Positions 1 through 13,600 of a stretch of DNA of 64,000 bases are shown in pieces (position 1 is the first letter of the stretch; every line of letters begins with the position of its first letter). The DNA is from Heterodera schachtii. Lineage: Eukaryota > Nematoda > Chromadorea > Rhabditida > Heteroderidae. The stretch is taken from positions 310,001-374,000 of the forward strand of contig SIJG01000079.1 of the NCBI GenBank assembly GCA_023374025.1, read 5' to 3'. The notes under the pieces were generated by a model, which had not been told where the DNA came from, did not search any database, and saw only the letters and a list, made by a program, of their open reading frames with translations. The position numbers and the translations under genes were made by a program.

Positions 1-3000
1 ATTAATAAAGAAAAACAAAATTCATATTTATTAATAGACTTTTTTTTTGCTCAATTGTTTTGAAGAAAGGAGCTCAAAAAACGCATTTCTGCGTTAAAAC
101 TTTTCATTCGAACGTCATTTTTCGTCACTAGAAATCAATATTTTAGCATTTCGTCACTTAAAATAATGAAAATTCACCTTTTTGTCTTGTCAATATTTCG
201 ACATTTTTTGGAAAATTCTGTAAATCATTTTAAGTGATTGTGCCTAATGTGTATGCATTTTAATTGAAGACAAAAAAAAAAAAAATCACCACAATTATTG
301 TCAAAGTGGGGATTTTTGTGCGAGCTTTATCGGATCCCAGTGCGAAATCTAATCTGGCAAATCCAGCCGGTAAAAAATGGACTCAAATCCCGAAACCGAA
401 ACCCGAAAATTTGATTTCCCGACATTATCAAAATGTGAACAAATAAGTTCTAATTAATGTTCATTTAATTTTGAGCATTCAAATGCACATTTTGCAGCAG
501 CATTTTTCATTATTTTGATTGTTTCTTCAATTAATTTTTTCCAAATTAGCTCGCCATCAAAAGCCATTTTTAAATTTCGTTCGATATATTTCCTTTTTTG
601 CTTTTTTCCCGTTAGTCCGTCCGGTCCATTTCCAATAAATGACCTGTCCCAGCTTTTGTTGGTTAATTTGGGTAATTGTGGGACTTTGCGCCAAATTCAT
701 CCCGGCAAACGCAAAATTGGAGTAATTTATTTATAATTAAAAACTCCGTTGAATTTCAATAATTCATATTTACTTTTTGCAGCAGCATTTTCTGCCGCTA
801 ATAATTTAAATTTAAGTGATTAAATGGGCGGAGCACCGAATGACACCAATTCATTCTTCATTTATCATTCACTCATTGTTATTTTGAATTTTCTCCAATT
901 TATTCGTCATCCAAATCCGTTTTTTGTCATTTATTTTTTTCTTTAAAATTATTTGTTGAACTTTTAATTCGTTTTTAATTTTAGTTTGGTTTATTTTTCG
1001 CATTTTTCCTCACTTTTCCCCTAAAGCTTTTCATTACTTTTTTTATTCAAAATTATAAATTCGAATTTTTAAATAAAAACCGTACTCCATCAGTTACAAG
1101 TACAATTGTCACATAACCAATATAATTTTAAAAAGTCAAATTAATCATTATTCACATATTATGTAATAATTTTTGAAAGAAAAAGGAAACGGTTAAAGGA
1201 GAGGAGACAATTTTCAACAGAAATATTATTAATTAAATTTTAAAATCCATAAAACATGCATTAAGATTTATTCAAAGCTTAGGTTGAATAAAATCAAGAT
1301 AAAACAATGAAAAAGTATTCATGCACTCGCAAATTATATTCAAAAAAGTGAAAAGATTTATTAATATTAAAAACTAAAATAATGGATTTTAGGGAAATTC
1401 AAATTTTATTTATTTAAATGATCATTTAATTAGTAATTCGTAAAGCAAAGAGATTTTTACATCATTGAAAATAAATGGAGAAAGAGTATCATTATTTGAA
1501 AAAAATGAAACGGTAGAGGAGCGGAAATGAAAAAGTATTTATGCAATCGTCAATTATATACAAAAAAAAAAGGTGAAAAAATAATGATTTATTAATATTA
1601 AAAATATAATCATGAAAAACAGAGTTCTTTTATTCTTAGGCTAACAGTAATTCAAACTCATTTTGTGATCAAATTTGCCGTAATTTTCAGAGAAAAGCCT
1701 ACATCGCATTAAATAAAAAAGCGTCTGTTTCAATTACAAGTTACAGTATCCACACAAGCCAAAAAAATACATGGCTAAATTAACGAGTTTTAGGGAAATT
1801 TAAATTTCAATTATTTAAATGATTATTTAATAGTAAGTAATTGTTAAAGCAAAGAGATAAATGAAAGGGTAGAGGAACGAAAATAATTTTAAATAACAAA
1901 TTATTTAATCATAATTTAAATTTCAAGAAAAAAGCAAAAATATGAAAGCAGTATTTGTTCTTAGGCTAACAGTGATTCCAACACTTTGTGATAAAAAATT
2001 TCCCGTAATTATTCAGATAAAATCCTTGAAATTCATAAAATCATATGAATTTGAAATAAAAAATCTTTAAATAATTAAGTTTCTTTGAGTGTTGTGCCGA
2101 TTCTCACATTGAAAAATGAGAAGAATTTTTTCAAATAAAATTGTATTAAATAAAATAAAAATTTAAATAAAATCAAATAAAGATACAAAAATAATTCATA
2201 GAATTAAAAACAATATAAAATTAATTCTTAATTTTAATTGGAGAATGGAATTTAATATGAATTGTAATAATTTATTTTAGAACGTAAAAACTATTGTATT
2301 TAAATAAAGAGTAAACAAATTAATCATTTATAAATTTTCATTTCAAAGGGCTATGGGTACGAGAAAGTAAAAAGAAAGAAATTGAAAAACCAAAATTAAA
2401 AAAGATTTTTATACAAAATTAGATTGTTCAAAAAAATAGAGAATTTAAATTTAATAAACATTTAAATTAATTGGTTCAAATTGAAAAAAGCCCAAATAAA
2501 ACTTAAATAATTATAAAAAGGATAAAGCTTAAATTAATTTTATATTAAAAAATAATTAAATAATAATAATAATTAAATATTAAGTATTATATATTATATA
2601 TATTTTTTTACTAATTTTGATATAAAATTTGGCTTTATTGCATTTTATACGACCATAAAAAAAGATAAATCCATAAATAATTTGACAATTAAATGCACAT
2701 ATTTTTTCTTGAAGCAAAAAAATATTTCTAAAAAAATATGAATAAAAAAGGTTAAAATTTGCATTTTCGCATTTTTGACATTAAATTTTTCAAATTATTC
2801 TATGATTTGTCTTTTTTATGGTCGTGAAACTTCAATAGAAAATGAATTATCCGATTGAAAATGTAAATTATGAAATGAGGTAAAGGAAAAAAGAATTTAA
2901 TTGACTATTAATTATATCCAATAAAATAAACAAATTTCAATATTTAACAAAAATAAATTGTTATTTTTGAAATTTACATTATATATAAACTATATCAACA

Positions 3001-5289
3001 AAAATTTAAATTATTTTAAAATCATTGTAATGGAAAGTAAAAAAAATAATTAACCCATTAAAATGGAAAGCATTTTTAAAGAAATATTTTGAAAATTGAG
3101 CTAAAAGAATTTAGAGGATGCAATAATAAAAACAAAGCCAAAATTTTAAAAATTTATACAAATTTGTATTTATTGAAAAATAAATAAATAAATATTTTAT
3201 AATTTATTAATTTTCTTAGAAAAAAATTATAAATTTGTCAAGAAAAAAATAATAAATTTTGGGGGAAGAATTTTTGAAAATTTTACAAATCTTAGGGGTG
3301 TATTTTTTGATTTTATTGCATTTTTGTTAATAATGTTCAAAAACATCTATGTATTAAATTGTGATGACTGGGGCTCCCAACTGAAACATTTTAAAAATCA
3401 GCATTTGGAGTCAAAAATCAGCAAGTTGGAAATTTTATTCCAAATGAAAAGAACCAAAAAATTGTTTGTTTTTTTTTGCGGTGCTTTTTGCCTACATAAT
3501 AAGGTGCTTCGAGGCATTCTGTGCTCTTTTTCATGTTTGTATAAGAAGAAAAAATTGCTCAAAAATAGAAAATTTTTCAATATATGTATAATAAATTAAA
3601 ATAAATAATTATTTTGAAAAACGGCCCCAAAAAAACAAACAAAAAGAGGATCAACTGATCATGCATATTAAAAAACAAAATACAAGAAATAAATGAACAA
3701 CAAACCTTTTAAAATAAAATATTATCTAAACCTAATTTTGTTTTAAAAATAAAATATTAAAAATTAATAATATGTCACAGAAAAAAATATTAGAGGAAAA
3801 AATTAGAAATGTCATAATAAAAAAAACTTAAAATTATACCAATTATGACAAATCATAAGGCCAACTTGTCTCCTACAAATAAATCTAAATAAGAGCCAAT
3901 TTTTGTGTCTGAATTGCATTACCCGACTTCGGCGCTACTTTAAAGACGGTACATTTTGAATTTTACCAAAAAGTAAAAACAAAAGGGGGGAGACCCTTTT
4001 GATTTGTAAAATTTTTTAATGTATGGTTATGAAAATTTGGTCCCAGGGGTTTTTTGAGTCCCTGATCACGAATCTTACAATTATTTTGACTAATTCTTAT
4101 TTCCTAACCTAAATTTGAACAAAAAATTGAAAATCAGAAAATTCAATTCTGAAATTTTTGTTCCAGTTCTAGTTCGGGATTAGAAATTGGTCAAAATAGA
4201 TATTAAATTCGTGATCAACGAATTTTAAAACCCCGTAGAACAAATTTTCACGGTTTTCTATCACAAAAAATTTTTGCAAACCAAAAGGGTCTCCCCCCTA
4301 TTGTTTTTGATAAAATTCAAAATGTACCGTCTTTAAAGTAGCGCCTTTCGCCCCGACTTCTTACATGGCATATTTTTTGCTGTTATATATTTATATGTAG
4401 GGGCTCCGCTTTTAGGCAAATGCCTAAAATTTTACGCATCTGATACACTCAGATAAGCACGAAAAATGATAATTCGTTTTTGTTTTTGTTTTTTTGGTTT
4501 TTTAACGAAATTCTGGATTTTTTACATGAAGAAAATTTTTTCATTGGCCAACATTGACTTTTAAATGAAAAAATTCCAATGCAGAAAGGCGTTTTTTTAA
4601 ACTCCTTTTCAATGCATATTAACAATAAAAAATCAAAAAAAATTTAAATTCGCATCCCTATTGAAAAAAAACTATTTTCAACTATGTTGGCGTTTTGCCC
4701 AAAATTTGTTAACAAATATGCAATAAAAAGAAAAAAATCCCCTAAGAATCGACTTAAAATTTTTTTTTCAAACACCCGTAAGAATCGACCCCGAAAATTT
4801 TAAAAATGCACCCCTAAGAAATGAAAAATTTCTCAAAAAAGCCTCTCCGAAAAATCGGTCCCGAGACTTCATATGATTATTTTTAGACTTAGCTCGTCAA
4901 GGGGATTCGATCGTTTAAAAAAAAGTTAGAGTGCCAAATCTCTCAATTTTTCGAGTTTTGAACCGGTTCAAAAATCGGTTTTTTGGCATTTCCGCAACTC
5001 GAGACATATTTTTCCACGCTTGGCTCCTCGAGACGAATCGATTGGTATTATATATCATTTGACCCTTTTTCACGGGGCGTTCACTACAGTTTATCCAAAC
5101 TAATTATTTTGGCATTTTTAGCAACTATAAATTGCATCCCTAATTATAAAAGTGGTTGCTGCTCCTACTCCACCATTTTTCATTATTTTCAAGCCACAAA
5201 TTAAAAAATTATTTTTATATGCTTTTTCAAGAAGAAAGCCATTGAACTGCAAAAGTGCCGAAAACAGTCTTAATAATTTGCCCAGCAAA
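1..5289. other. AT-rich gene-free region
   Basis: No open frame here has the GC content, splice sites or family similarity seen in the real genes of the window. The stretch is strongly AT-rich, with many short A and T runs. It holds one foldback element (3931-4351). It also holds copies of a dispersed motif reading TTAGGGGTGTATTTTTTGA, near 3293 and, reversed, at about 4740-4850. I see no RNA gene. Confidence 0.6.
3931..4351. mobile_element. Foldback (MULE-like) MITE
   Basis: Two inverted arms of roughly 75-80 bp face each other. The left arm begins GGCGCTACTTTAAAGACGG and the right arm ends with its reverse complement followed by a few extra bases. The nine bases CCCGACTTC stand immediately before the element (3922-3930) and again after it (4352-4360), as expected of a target-site duplication. 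The middle carries CTGATCACGAATC, the core motif shared with other foldbacks in this window. No transposase is present. Long inverted repeats with a 9-bp duplication fit Mutator-like MITEs; the superfamily is inference. Confidence 0.7.
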
Positions 5290-6786
5290 ATGTCAGACAA
5301 TCCAAAAGAAGCGGAGGAAAAAATGGCAAAGGCAATGTAAAATTTAAGCTGAAATGCCAATTTTCAACAATTTCACTTTTAAAATTTGTTTCCTTTTTAT
5401 TCAGTTTTATCTCCGCCGACGGTTGGCTTTGTGTGTTCGATCTGCTTCCGGCTTCACAACTTGGCCTCGGAATTGCAATGATCAGCCACCGATTTGACAT
5501 TTACGTTGACGAACACTTCAAAACACGCAAATGGGCATTCATAACTATTCCTATTCGAAGAAAAATTGGAGAAAATGGCACAAACGAAATGGAAATTGTC
5601 AATTTCCGTGGAAAATCACTGCCAATTCCGCAAATTCAATTGCCACGCAAAGTCATCGGATTCAGAAGGATCAACATCTAGTAAAACTGGCGATATACAA
5701 AAAATTTTAGACAACAATTCCCCATCCATTTTTAGTTACATCGACCGCAATGTCATCGCTTTTCTTAACCGTTTTCGTCCACTTTTCGCCGCATGTCAAA
5801 TTAATTTGGCCATCGATACGTACTACAATAACCGCATTTCGGAATTGATTTTGCACAACATTTGGCCAATGATCGAAAAAAACATTTGTGGGATGTTTTT
5901 GTCCGTTAGAAATTTTTACCTTTTGCGTCAATTGGCCCCGTCAATTCTCAACAAATGTCCATCACTTGGCGTTGTCTCTTTCTATGAAGCCGATTTCTTC
6001 GCCGAATTTCCATGCGATGACAGTGCCGTGGCATCTGATGGACAAGCGGTGGCCAAATGGCTTTTTACTGCCCTTCCAAACAATGTGCCAAAAGTTTTGA
6101 GATGCTGGTCAGACGCAAAGGATGGTAATTTTGCGTCGAAGATTGAAGACTTCAAAACGGTGCTTATTTGATAAGTGATTATTTTGACATTTTTATGTTT
6201 TTTGGGGTTCACAAACACCAATTTTTTTTTTGCTAATTAAAAAAATTGTGAACCAGAAGTATCATATTTTTCGTTACTTTTATGGTTAAAAATGTAAGCC
6301 ATCATCAAAAATGCCCAAATCGGACCACATAAACCGCAAAAGTGCCCATTTTTGCTTTTCATTTCCCCCTTTTAAATCATAAAAATGCCATTCTATTTAT
6401 CTCACATTTTAGGCATTTGCCTCGGCTTCATCACCTGCCAATTTCATTGTTTCCATTAGTTCTCCTTCGTCTTTTGTTGAATTCGTTTCGCCTTTTGCTC
6501 TGACCAACGAATTGACTCGGGAACAATTGGCATTGAAAAGGACTAAGGATATCCATCGTATTCTGTTGGTCCGTTGTCCAATTGTGCGAGACGCGAGCAA
6601 ATGGACAAAATTGGAAGTGGAAGCGATTAATTGGCGAGTTCATGATCAATGGAACGAAATTCAAATTCAAATTAAAGAGGATGCCATTGGGGACGGGTAA
6701 GAGAATGCTATTCAAATTTATTATATATTTTGATTTTTAGGCTTCTCGACGAAATTCCCGGCCCAAGTGATCAGCAACAGAAGTGA
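5290..6786 (+). CDS. F-box-like protein of the expanded cyst-nematode family
   Basis: Five exons: 5290-5336, 5405-5680, 5736-6159, 6413-6696 and 6741-6786, giving 358 residues. All phases agree and all introns are GT-AG. The start MSDNPKEAEEKMAKA, the F-box-like ISADGWLCVFDLLPAS, the middle YIDRNVIAFLNRFRPLFAAC, the late VRCPIVRDASKW and the end GPSDQQQK match a family I remember as hugely multiplied in Globodera and Heterodera. F-box proteins usually recruit substrates to SCF ubiquitin ligases; whether this family does so is not established by the sequence. Intron phases were set by keeping the family alignment continuous, for example DFKT joined to AFASASS. There is no signal peptide. It is an isolated copy here with no paralogue nearby. 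Confidence 0.85.
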
Positions 6787-8078
6787 ATGAATGAATTGTT
6801 AAGAAATGATCGATCAATTTGGATTATGGAGATGTTAGTTGCGATTGTAGAGATTCTTTATAATTAGAATGAATGATCTTACTATATTTAATTATTATAT
6901 TTGAATATTTAAAAATATAATACAATTTAAATCGCCAATTTTTATTTTCAAATATTAGATTTATTTATTTTTTTGATTGTCTTAAGCATTGTTTTGTTTC
7001 ATTGTCATATTGACAATGAATTTTTTAATTATTAAAAAATATGTATATTTTAATTAAACTTCCGTTTTTATTTAATTTTTTATATAAATTACGCAATCCA
7101 ATTAATATTCTCGAATCTCCGTGCATTATTTTTATTTATTGGATCCTCGTAATTAATTAATGTTGAAAAAATATTTATAATCTTGGGGATTAATTTTTGT
7201 GTTGCTCATTATTTTCTGGTTTATTGAATTTGAGTTTGTTACTTCCGCCCGACTTTTTATTGTTTCGTTTTTACTATCATTTTTTCTTTCATTTTATGCT
7301 TTAAAATAAATGGAATTTTTTTTAAAGATTAAAAATTCCTTTATTTTATTCACTATAGATTTGTATATCACATTTTTTCAATTTTAAAATTTTTTCATAA
7401 GAAATTTCATAAATTCCAAATAACCTCAAAGTATGTAATAAAATGAAAACATGTACCAAAAAGTGCAAATATGTAGAAAAATAATATGAGAAAATCCGGA
7501 TAAAAATCCAAAAATTTAAATAAAAATCTCATCAGGAAAATAAGGTTTAAATAAGTTTCTAAAAATTTCCTCCTATGATTAAGAATGTCTCAAGAAGCTA
7601 ATCAAAAATTATGGTTAGAAAATGTTTATCATTTATCATTTTCAAATAAATTGGATTCACAAAATTATTATTGAAAACAAAAATTAATATTTATAAGATG
7701 AAATGGTTTTAAAAAAATTGATTAAGCAATTTATTAATAGCATCATCAACTCTGTTATAAGGATTGGTTACCTGACAAGAGTAATTTAAAGAAAGAACAA
7801 TAAAGCAAATAAAAAAAACAGAAACAAAAATATATAAATATGATCGTCCATCCTTTCACTGATCAATACAAAAAATATTTTGTTTATTTATCTATTTCAA
7901 AATATATTTTGCTATCATTTATTCCAACACATTTTGTGATAAAAATTTCCCGTATTTACTTTGACAAAAATATTTTCTTGGTTTTCAGTCTCTAATCTCG
8001 AGTCTCGGAATTTCGACGCTCGAGCAGCCCTAATATTTACCGACAAAATCGGGGCAAACTCCGTTATTTCTGCACTTA

Positions 8079-8600
8079 CCGTATATTCTCTAATTATCCC
8101 CCGGCGGAGGATTATTTTTCAAATTATTAGAGACGGGGAGATAAATGGAGAAGGAGGATTATTTTCCGACAAATTACTTTAGTTGAAAATTTTTGAAATT
8201 TTTTTGAACATGCCCAAAAAATGTCATTGCGTCAAAAAGTTACGAATTTCTTTTTACATGAAAAATTCAAAAAATAACAAAATATTTACAAAACATTTAT
8301 AAAATTGTAATATAAATATAAACCTTATTTCTTTCAGAAAATTTGGAATTTTTTTTTTAATTTTGAAAATTAGAACTCACTTCAGCGTTAAAAAGATTTT
8401 AAGAATCCTAGAAATTTTCGATTTTTCAGAAAATTTCAGGGGTGCACTGCGTTTGCGTCCCACCCCCTAGGCCATTTGGTAATTTTTCCAATCCGATTAG
8501 TCAATTTGTAAGCGCCTGGCTCACTCAGAAGGGGGGGGGGGGGGGATAATTGGAGACGGTGGGATTAATGAAGACAGGGGGATAATTAGAGAATATACGG
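8079..8600. mobile_element. MITE with TA duplication, GGGGGATAATTAG family
   Basis: The left end reads CCGTATATTCTCTAATTATC and the right end is its reverse complement, so the terminal inverted repeat is about 25 bp. Each end is bordered by TA (8077-8078 and 8601-8602), the target duplication typical of Tc1/mariner-type elements. The interior repeats the phrase GGGGGATAATTAGAG and contains a G run at about 8531. There is no transposase. A fragment of the same interior occurs near 31010-31060, and a shorter relative with ACCGTATTTCC ends lies at 21022-21150. Confidence 0.65.
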
Positions 8601-8692
8601 TATTCATGATTATTATTTTTTCTTTTGTCATTCATTGTCTTCTCTTTCATTTCCTATACCATGTTTCACTATCCCTTTGCTTTGGTTTTTAC

Positions 8693-9505
8693 CAGAGTGG
8701 CCAAGTGTTCTTTTTTTAAAGATTTGTCCTTTATTGGAGGGGCCGGATCTTTGAAAACTAAAATGTCCTTTTTTAAAGATTGTCCTTTATTTTAAGCTTC
8801 CCCAAACTTTTTAATTTTTTTTTGTGCTTAATTATTTATTTCGCTGATAAAAATGCTACAAAAACTCCCAATTTCAAAAAATTTTCCCGGCGGTGCCTTT
8901 CGGCACCGCCGGCCCACAAAAACTTTTTTTTTTCTTAAGAAAATGGCTTAAAACCGTAAAAATTCGTCATTTTTGGGCCAAATCTGTTAACCAATTGCTT
9001 CAAATTTTCAAAGAAATTTTCCCGGCGGCGCCTATCGGCACCGCCTTCCCCGCCCCCTATCTTCAAAAGTTTTTTTAAGAAAAGCGCGCCTCAAAAAAGC
9101 GTTTTTTTTAATAAAAAAAAAGGCGTTTCCTGGCTAAAAATCGCAAAATTGTCATTTTTTAGACAAAATCTGTTAGCAAATCGCATTTAAATATTACAAA
9201 AATTTCTCGGCAGCTCATATCGGCACCGCCGGCCTCATATTCTCTATTTTTTTTGGAAAAAGCGCGCCGCAAAAAAAAAAAAAATTATTGCTTTTTAAAT
9301 TTGAATATAGTTATCCAAAAGGATGATTTTTTGTCGGCAAAATGCTGATTTTGAAAATTTTCAGTTGACAGGCCATGTTTTTTATGTTTTTATTACGTTT
9401 CCTTCGCGCTACTATTAGTTGTAGAAAATCTTATTTTTGGTGTCAAAATCTTAGTTTTAGCCTCGTTCGTCCTTTTTTTGAAAAAAAAAAAACTTGGCCA
9501 CTCTG
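8693..9505. mobile_element. Non-autonomous hAT element, CAGAGTGGCC ends
   Basis: The termini are CAGAGTGGCCAAGT and its exact reverse complement. The eight bases GTTTTTAC occur directly before (8685-8692) and after (9506-9513), so the 8-bp target duplication is intact. Ends beginning CAG plus an 8-bp duplication define the hAT superfamily. The 813-bp interior has no transposase and contains three GC-rich palindromic modules (about 8887, 9019 and 9208), each beside runs such as AAAAAGCGCGCC. Confidence 0.85.
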
Positions 9506-9765
9506 GTTTTTACCTACCATGCCAAAAACGGACATTTGCCAAAAAATATTCAAATTATTGATGATTAAATTAGGCAAATTAGGACCATAGAATATAAAAT
9601 ACCATAAAGTTGTACTTTTTAACGGTGCTTGGGCGTTCCCAAAACCTGCCAAGTTGTAGAAAATAAAAAATGTAAAACATATAATAAATTCGTATCTTGG
9701 CGCACTTTCAACCAAATTAATATTTGATTGTATCATTCTCATTCAATAGCTCTATGTGTTATCTA

Positions 9766-10358
9766 CAGGCTGCCAGATTAAAATTTTCAAATGCTTCATT
9801 CGGCAAGCAAAAAAGCTTCGTTTTGGGTCAAAAAGCCTCATTTTTATAAAATTTATTCAAAACACGCTTAAAATGTTCAAATGTTGTATTTTTGACTGTC
9901 CATGATCAATTTGAGCAATTTTTTGTTAGAAATAAGCATTTTGGAAATTCTGAGCACGAGAAATCGAAGTTGATTTTTTGCGGCGCTTTTTCCAAAAAAC
10001 TTTTCAAGAACAATGGGGGCCGGCGGTGCCGATCGGCTCCGCCGGGAAAATTTTTTGTAATTTTTAATGCATTTGTTAACAGATTTGTCCACAAAAATGG
10101 TCAAATTTTGTGATTTTGAGCAAATTTTTAAGAAAATAAAGGACTTTAAGGGGCTGGCGGTGCCGATAGGCGCCGACAGGGAAAAAATTGGAATTTTGAC
10201 CATATCTTTAGCAGATTTTCATTAAAAAAATTATTTATTTTTCGATTTTTCTCAAAAAACCACAAAAAGCCTCAAAGCCTCATTTTGAAAATTTAGCCTC
10301 ATTGACCTACTAAAAAACCACAAAATGAGGTGCTAAAGCCTCACATCTGGCAGCCCTG
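9766..10358. mobile_element. Non-autonomous hAT element, CAGGGCTGCC ends
   Basis: The right end reads ATCTGGCAGCCCTG and the left end CAGGCTGCCAGAT, the same repeat with one G missing. The duplication GTTATCTA is exact on both sides (9758-9765 and 10359-10366). The interior has two palindromic modules (about 10018 and 10154) and a short direct motif CCTCATTTT near the end. No transposase remains. It lies just downstream of the carrier gene. Confidence 0.85.
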
Positions 10359-10644
10359 GTTATCTATCAGAATATTAAATTCAAAATTTTTTTAAATAAT
10401 ATAAAAAAAAGTTATGTGACCGATAGTGACATCAGAATCGAAAAATTTCAATGCAAAATGCGTTTTTTTGAGCTCGTATTTTATTTTTATTTCTTGCATC
10501 AAAAAGGACAGTAAATTCTCCACAATATGCGAGCCCTTGAAAAAGCGTATCTTTTTATACAATACCAAAATTTGCGGAAAAAAAAACAAAACAAAAAAAT
10601 GAATAAACAAAACCTAAACAACAAAAAACAGAAAAAAGGGGGGA

Positions 10645-13600
10645 TTAAAATATTTTGGAGAGATCGTTGTAAACGGCGAGGACCAACGCGGCGCCAACCC
10701 CACGGATGGCATTGACGAAGAAGCCGCTGAAGAAAGCACGCCCACCCTCGTGCCGATGGATTTCCTGTAAATTGGAAGCAAATTGTTGACACATAACTGA
10801 AAATTTTTCTGCAAAACACACAAAACATTGATTTTCAAAGCATAGGGACCAAAGGGGGGACAAAAAAGGATGGCGAAATACTCAGAAAAACAAGCATTTT
10901 TTGGAAAAATTTAGAAAATTGCATTTTTCTGTTAAAGGAATTGTAAATTCATAATTTTAAATGAAGCAACAAAAATCTGTCGAACAAAAGGACAACAAAC
11001 CCTATGTTTTACAAATTTGACCAAAAATCACTTGTCATTTGATTTAAAGACTTAAAAATATCCATATTTCTTTATTAAAGCGTATCTAGGGGGGGGGGGG
11101 GGGGGGAATTCCCCCTCCCCAAACGAAAATTAAAAAATTTTATAAACAATTTTTTAAAAATTTTCCCGGCGGCGCCTAACGGCACCGCCGGACCTCCATT
11201 TTCCACTATTTTTACAAGTTTTTTGCCTTAAAACGGCCAAAATTGGGTCTTTTTTAATGAAAAAGTGCAGTTTTTACCCAGCAGCGGAAAAAAATTTTAA
11301 TTGGGTAAATAGCAAAAAAAAAAAAAGTCTTCAGGTCGGCCCCCCCCCCCGAAAAACTTTTCTAGATACGCCCCTGTTCTTTATAGATTCTCTCATTTAG
11401 CGCCCCATAAAAATGCTTAAAGAGCAACAAAAAATCCAACATTTTGTAGTTGGAACTACTTGTAATTTTTTCCCCCTTCGCCTTGTAAAAAATTTCGATT
11501 TCATTTTTATCTATGACCCTCAAAATAAGGAAATTATAAATCTATAATCGGCTCTATTATGGTTTAGCACAATTATTTTTTTATAAATTTCAAATAAAAA
11601 GGTAAAGCTTGAACAAAAATGGGAAAATTTGAATTTCCGACTTTTTTCGAATTCGTGTTCGGGGTTAGAATTGGTCGAAATGCATGACATATTCGTGATT
11701 GACCAACGACCCCAAAACAAACAAAAAAAAATATGGGGCCTAAACCATAATAGAGCCGCAATATCCCATTACCCATGCCCCGCCCCCTTCTCACCCGAAT
11801 GCAATGCCATGCATTTGCGTAATCGGGCACCGCTTTTCCCGACTGCATCATCAACCGCCGTCGGACGGTGTCCAACGGATAGGAAAAGAGGGCGGCCAAA
11901 AAGGCGGAACACTCAAATCAGAAAAAAATTATAGGAAATATTTTTGCAAATTCAAAAATGTTCACTTGGCCAATGCAAAAGGCAGCCCAAAAGGGCACAC
12001 TTTCCCTGCCCGTGCCATTTTCGTCCTCCGTCGTTGCCACAAACACTTTGAACGAGTCGAACAGACCGTAGTAGAGGGAACGGTAGAGGAAAATGTAATA
12101 CAGCGAAGGGACGAAACCCCTGCGGGGAAAGGGGGAAAAAGCGATTCATTGGGTAATTGAATTTTACGCGCCTTGGAATTGGAAAATAACAAAATTCTAA
12201 CCCGGAAATTAAAATCGTATAAAAAGGGTGAATTTAACAATTTGGTGAATTAATTTGACATCCACTTTACGCGGTTGTTTAAGTCATTGCGCTTAAATTA
12301 AATGTCCAATTCTTTGTCCTCCTTTACCTGTAGAGGCCAATGATGCCGTCGTGTTTGGCAATTTTGGCAAAACAATCGACCAGCCCTTTGAATTCGCGGG
12401 TGGCGACATCTGTAAAAGGGAGAAGAAAAATTCAGAAAAACGAGAAAAAATGCTCCCACAGAAATTTTTTTTTTCTCATTAAATAATCTAACATTTTTCA
12501 GCAAAATATTGTGCGAGTTTTTATTGGAGCCCGTAATTATTTTGCAATTAATTTTAAATTTTTAACCAACTGAGGCTGGAATTTTGGAAAACGCAGAAAC
12601 AAAGGAATAGGTTTCGAAAGTGGTGCTGATTGTGAACAAAAAAACAGCGGTAAAAAGTCCCGTTTTGCTGGACTCCATGGGTCCTTCAATTTCTCCAAAA
12701 TCGGGCATAGGACCGGGATTTCTGTAAAATTCTGTCCCGTAATAAAAAAAAAGGCCATCTGATTGTGAGAATGGAAAAGGTGGCATTGGGGGTCAACCTT
12801 TGCCCATGTCAACGGCGAGCCGAGTGCGCGAGAAGTCCAACGGGTAAATGAAGAAAAAGGTGACACTTCCGGCCAACCCGCCGGCCAACAAATTGCCTAA
12901 GGCATTGAGATATTCGAAAATAGCTTTTGGCTCGACCAACCGGCAACAAAACGACGATAATTTGCAGAGCGATCCGACTCAGTGACACACCAACGCTTGA
13001 ACAACTCCTTAAAGGCCATGCCAAGCGACTCCTAAAAAGCAAAATGGAACTTGAATAAAAGCATAAAATGATTATGAAAAAAGGGATAAAAAGTGTTTTT
13101 TCCAAGAGGACAAACTCAGAAAAAAGGCCTTAAACAGGAGACATTTTCCAGGAGCCCAAATTTTGTGAAAGTGAGAGATTAAAATTTGGTTTTATTCCTA
13201 AATTATTGGCACTCTATAAAATGCCAGAAATGTCGGTATTATTCAGAAATGGTTCGGGTTTTCTGCTCGTGAAATCTCCGTCCCACCAACTTTATCCCAG
13301 GTAATTTTAAGTAGCCATGGCTTTTTTCTCACAAATAGTTGATCAAGTTTTTCCTCTTCGAACCTGCCTGACTCGCCGCCCGGGCGATGTTGGACAGATT
13401 GCCACGCCAAAAGGAGAGGAAGCCCTGCTCGCGGGGCAACCGCACGAAACAGTCGACCATGCCGGAGTAGCGGGACGCGGCAGCGATGGTCCGCTGGGCA
13501 GTTTGGAGCTAAATGCGAGAGGAATACAATCAAAAACAAAAAAAAATTTCGACGGCGCCTGTCGGCATGGCATACTTGGTGGACCACCAATTTCAATGGA

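Larger units (their letters stand above)
6787..10644. other. Intergenic region packed with DNA transposon copies
   Basis: No gene is supported between the F-box-like gene and the carrier gene. The left part (to about 8070) is plain AT-rich sequence. The right part holds three non-autonomous DNA elements in a row (8079-8600, 8693-9505, 9766-10358), each annotated separately. Five copies of a GC-rich palindromic module lie inside the second and third. Confidence 0.6.

Noticed and set aside
264..736. Two short plus-strand frames at the left edge
   Set aside because: Composition equals the background, there is no second exon with matching phase, and I recognise no motif.
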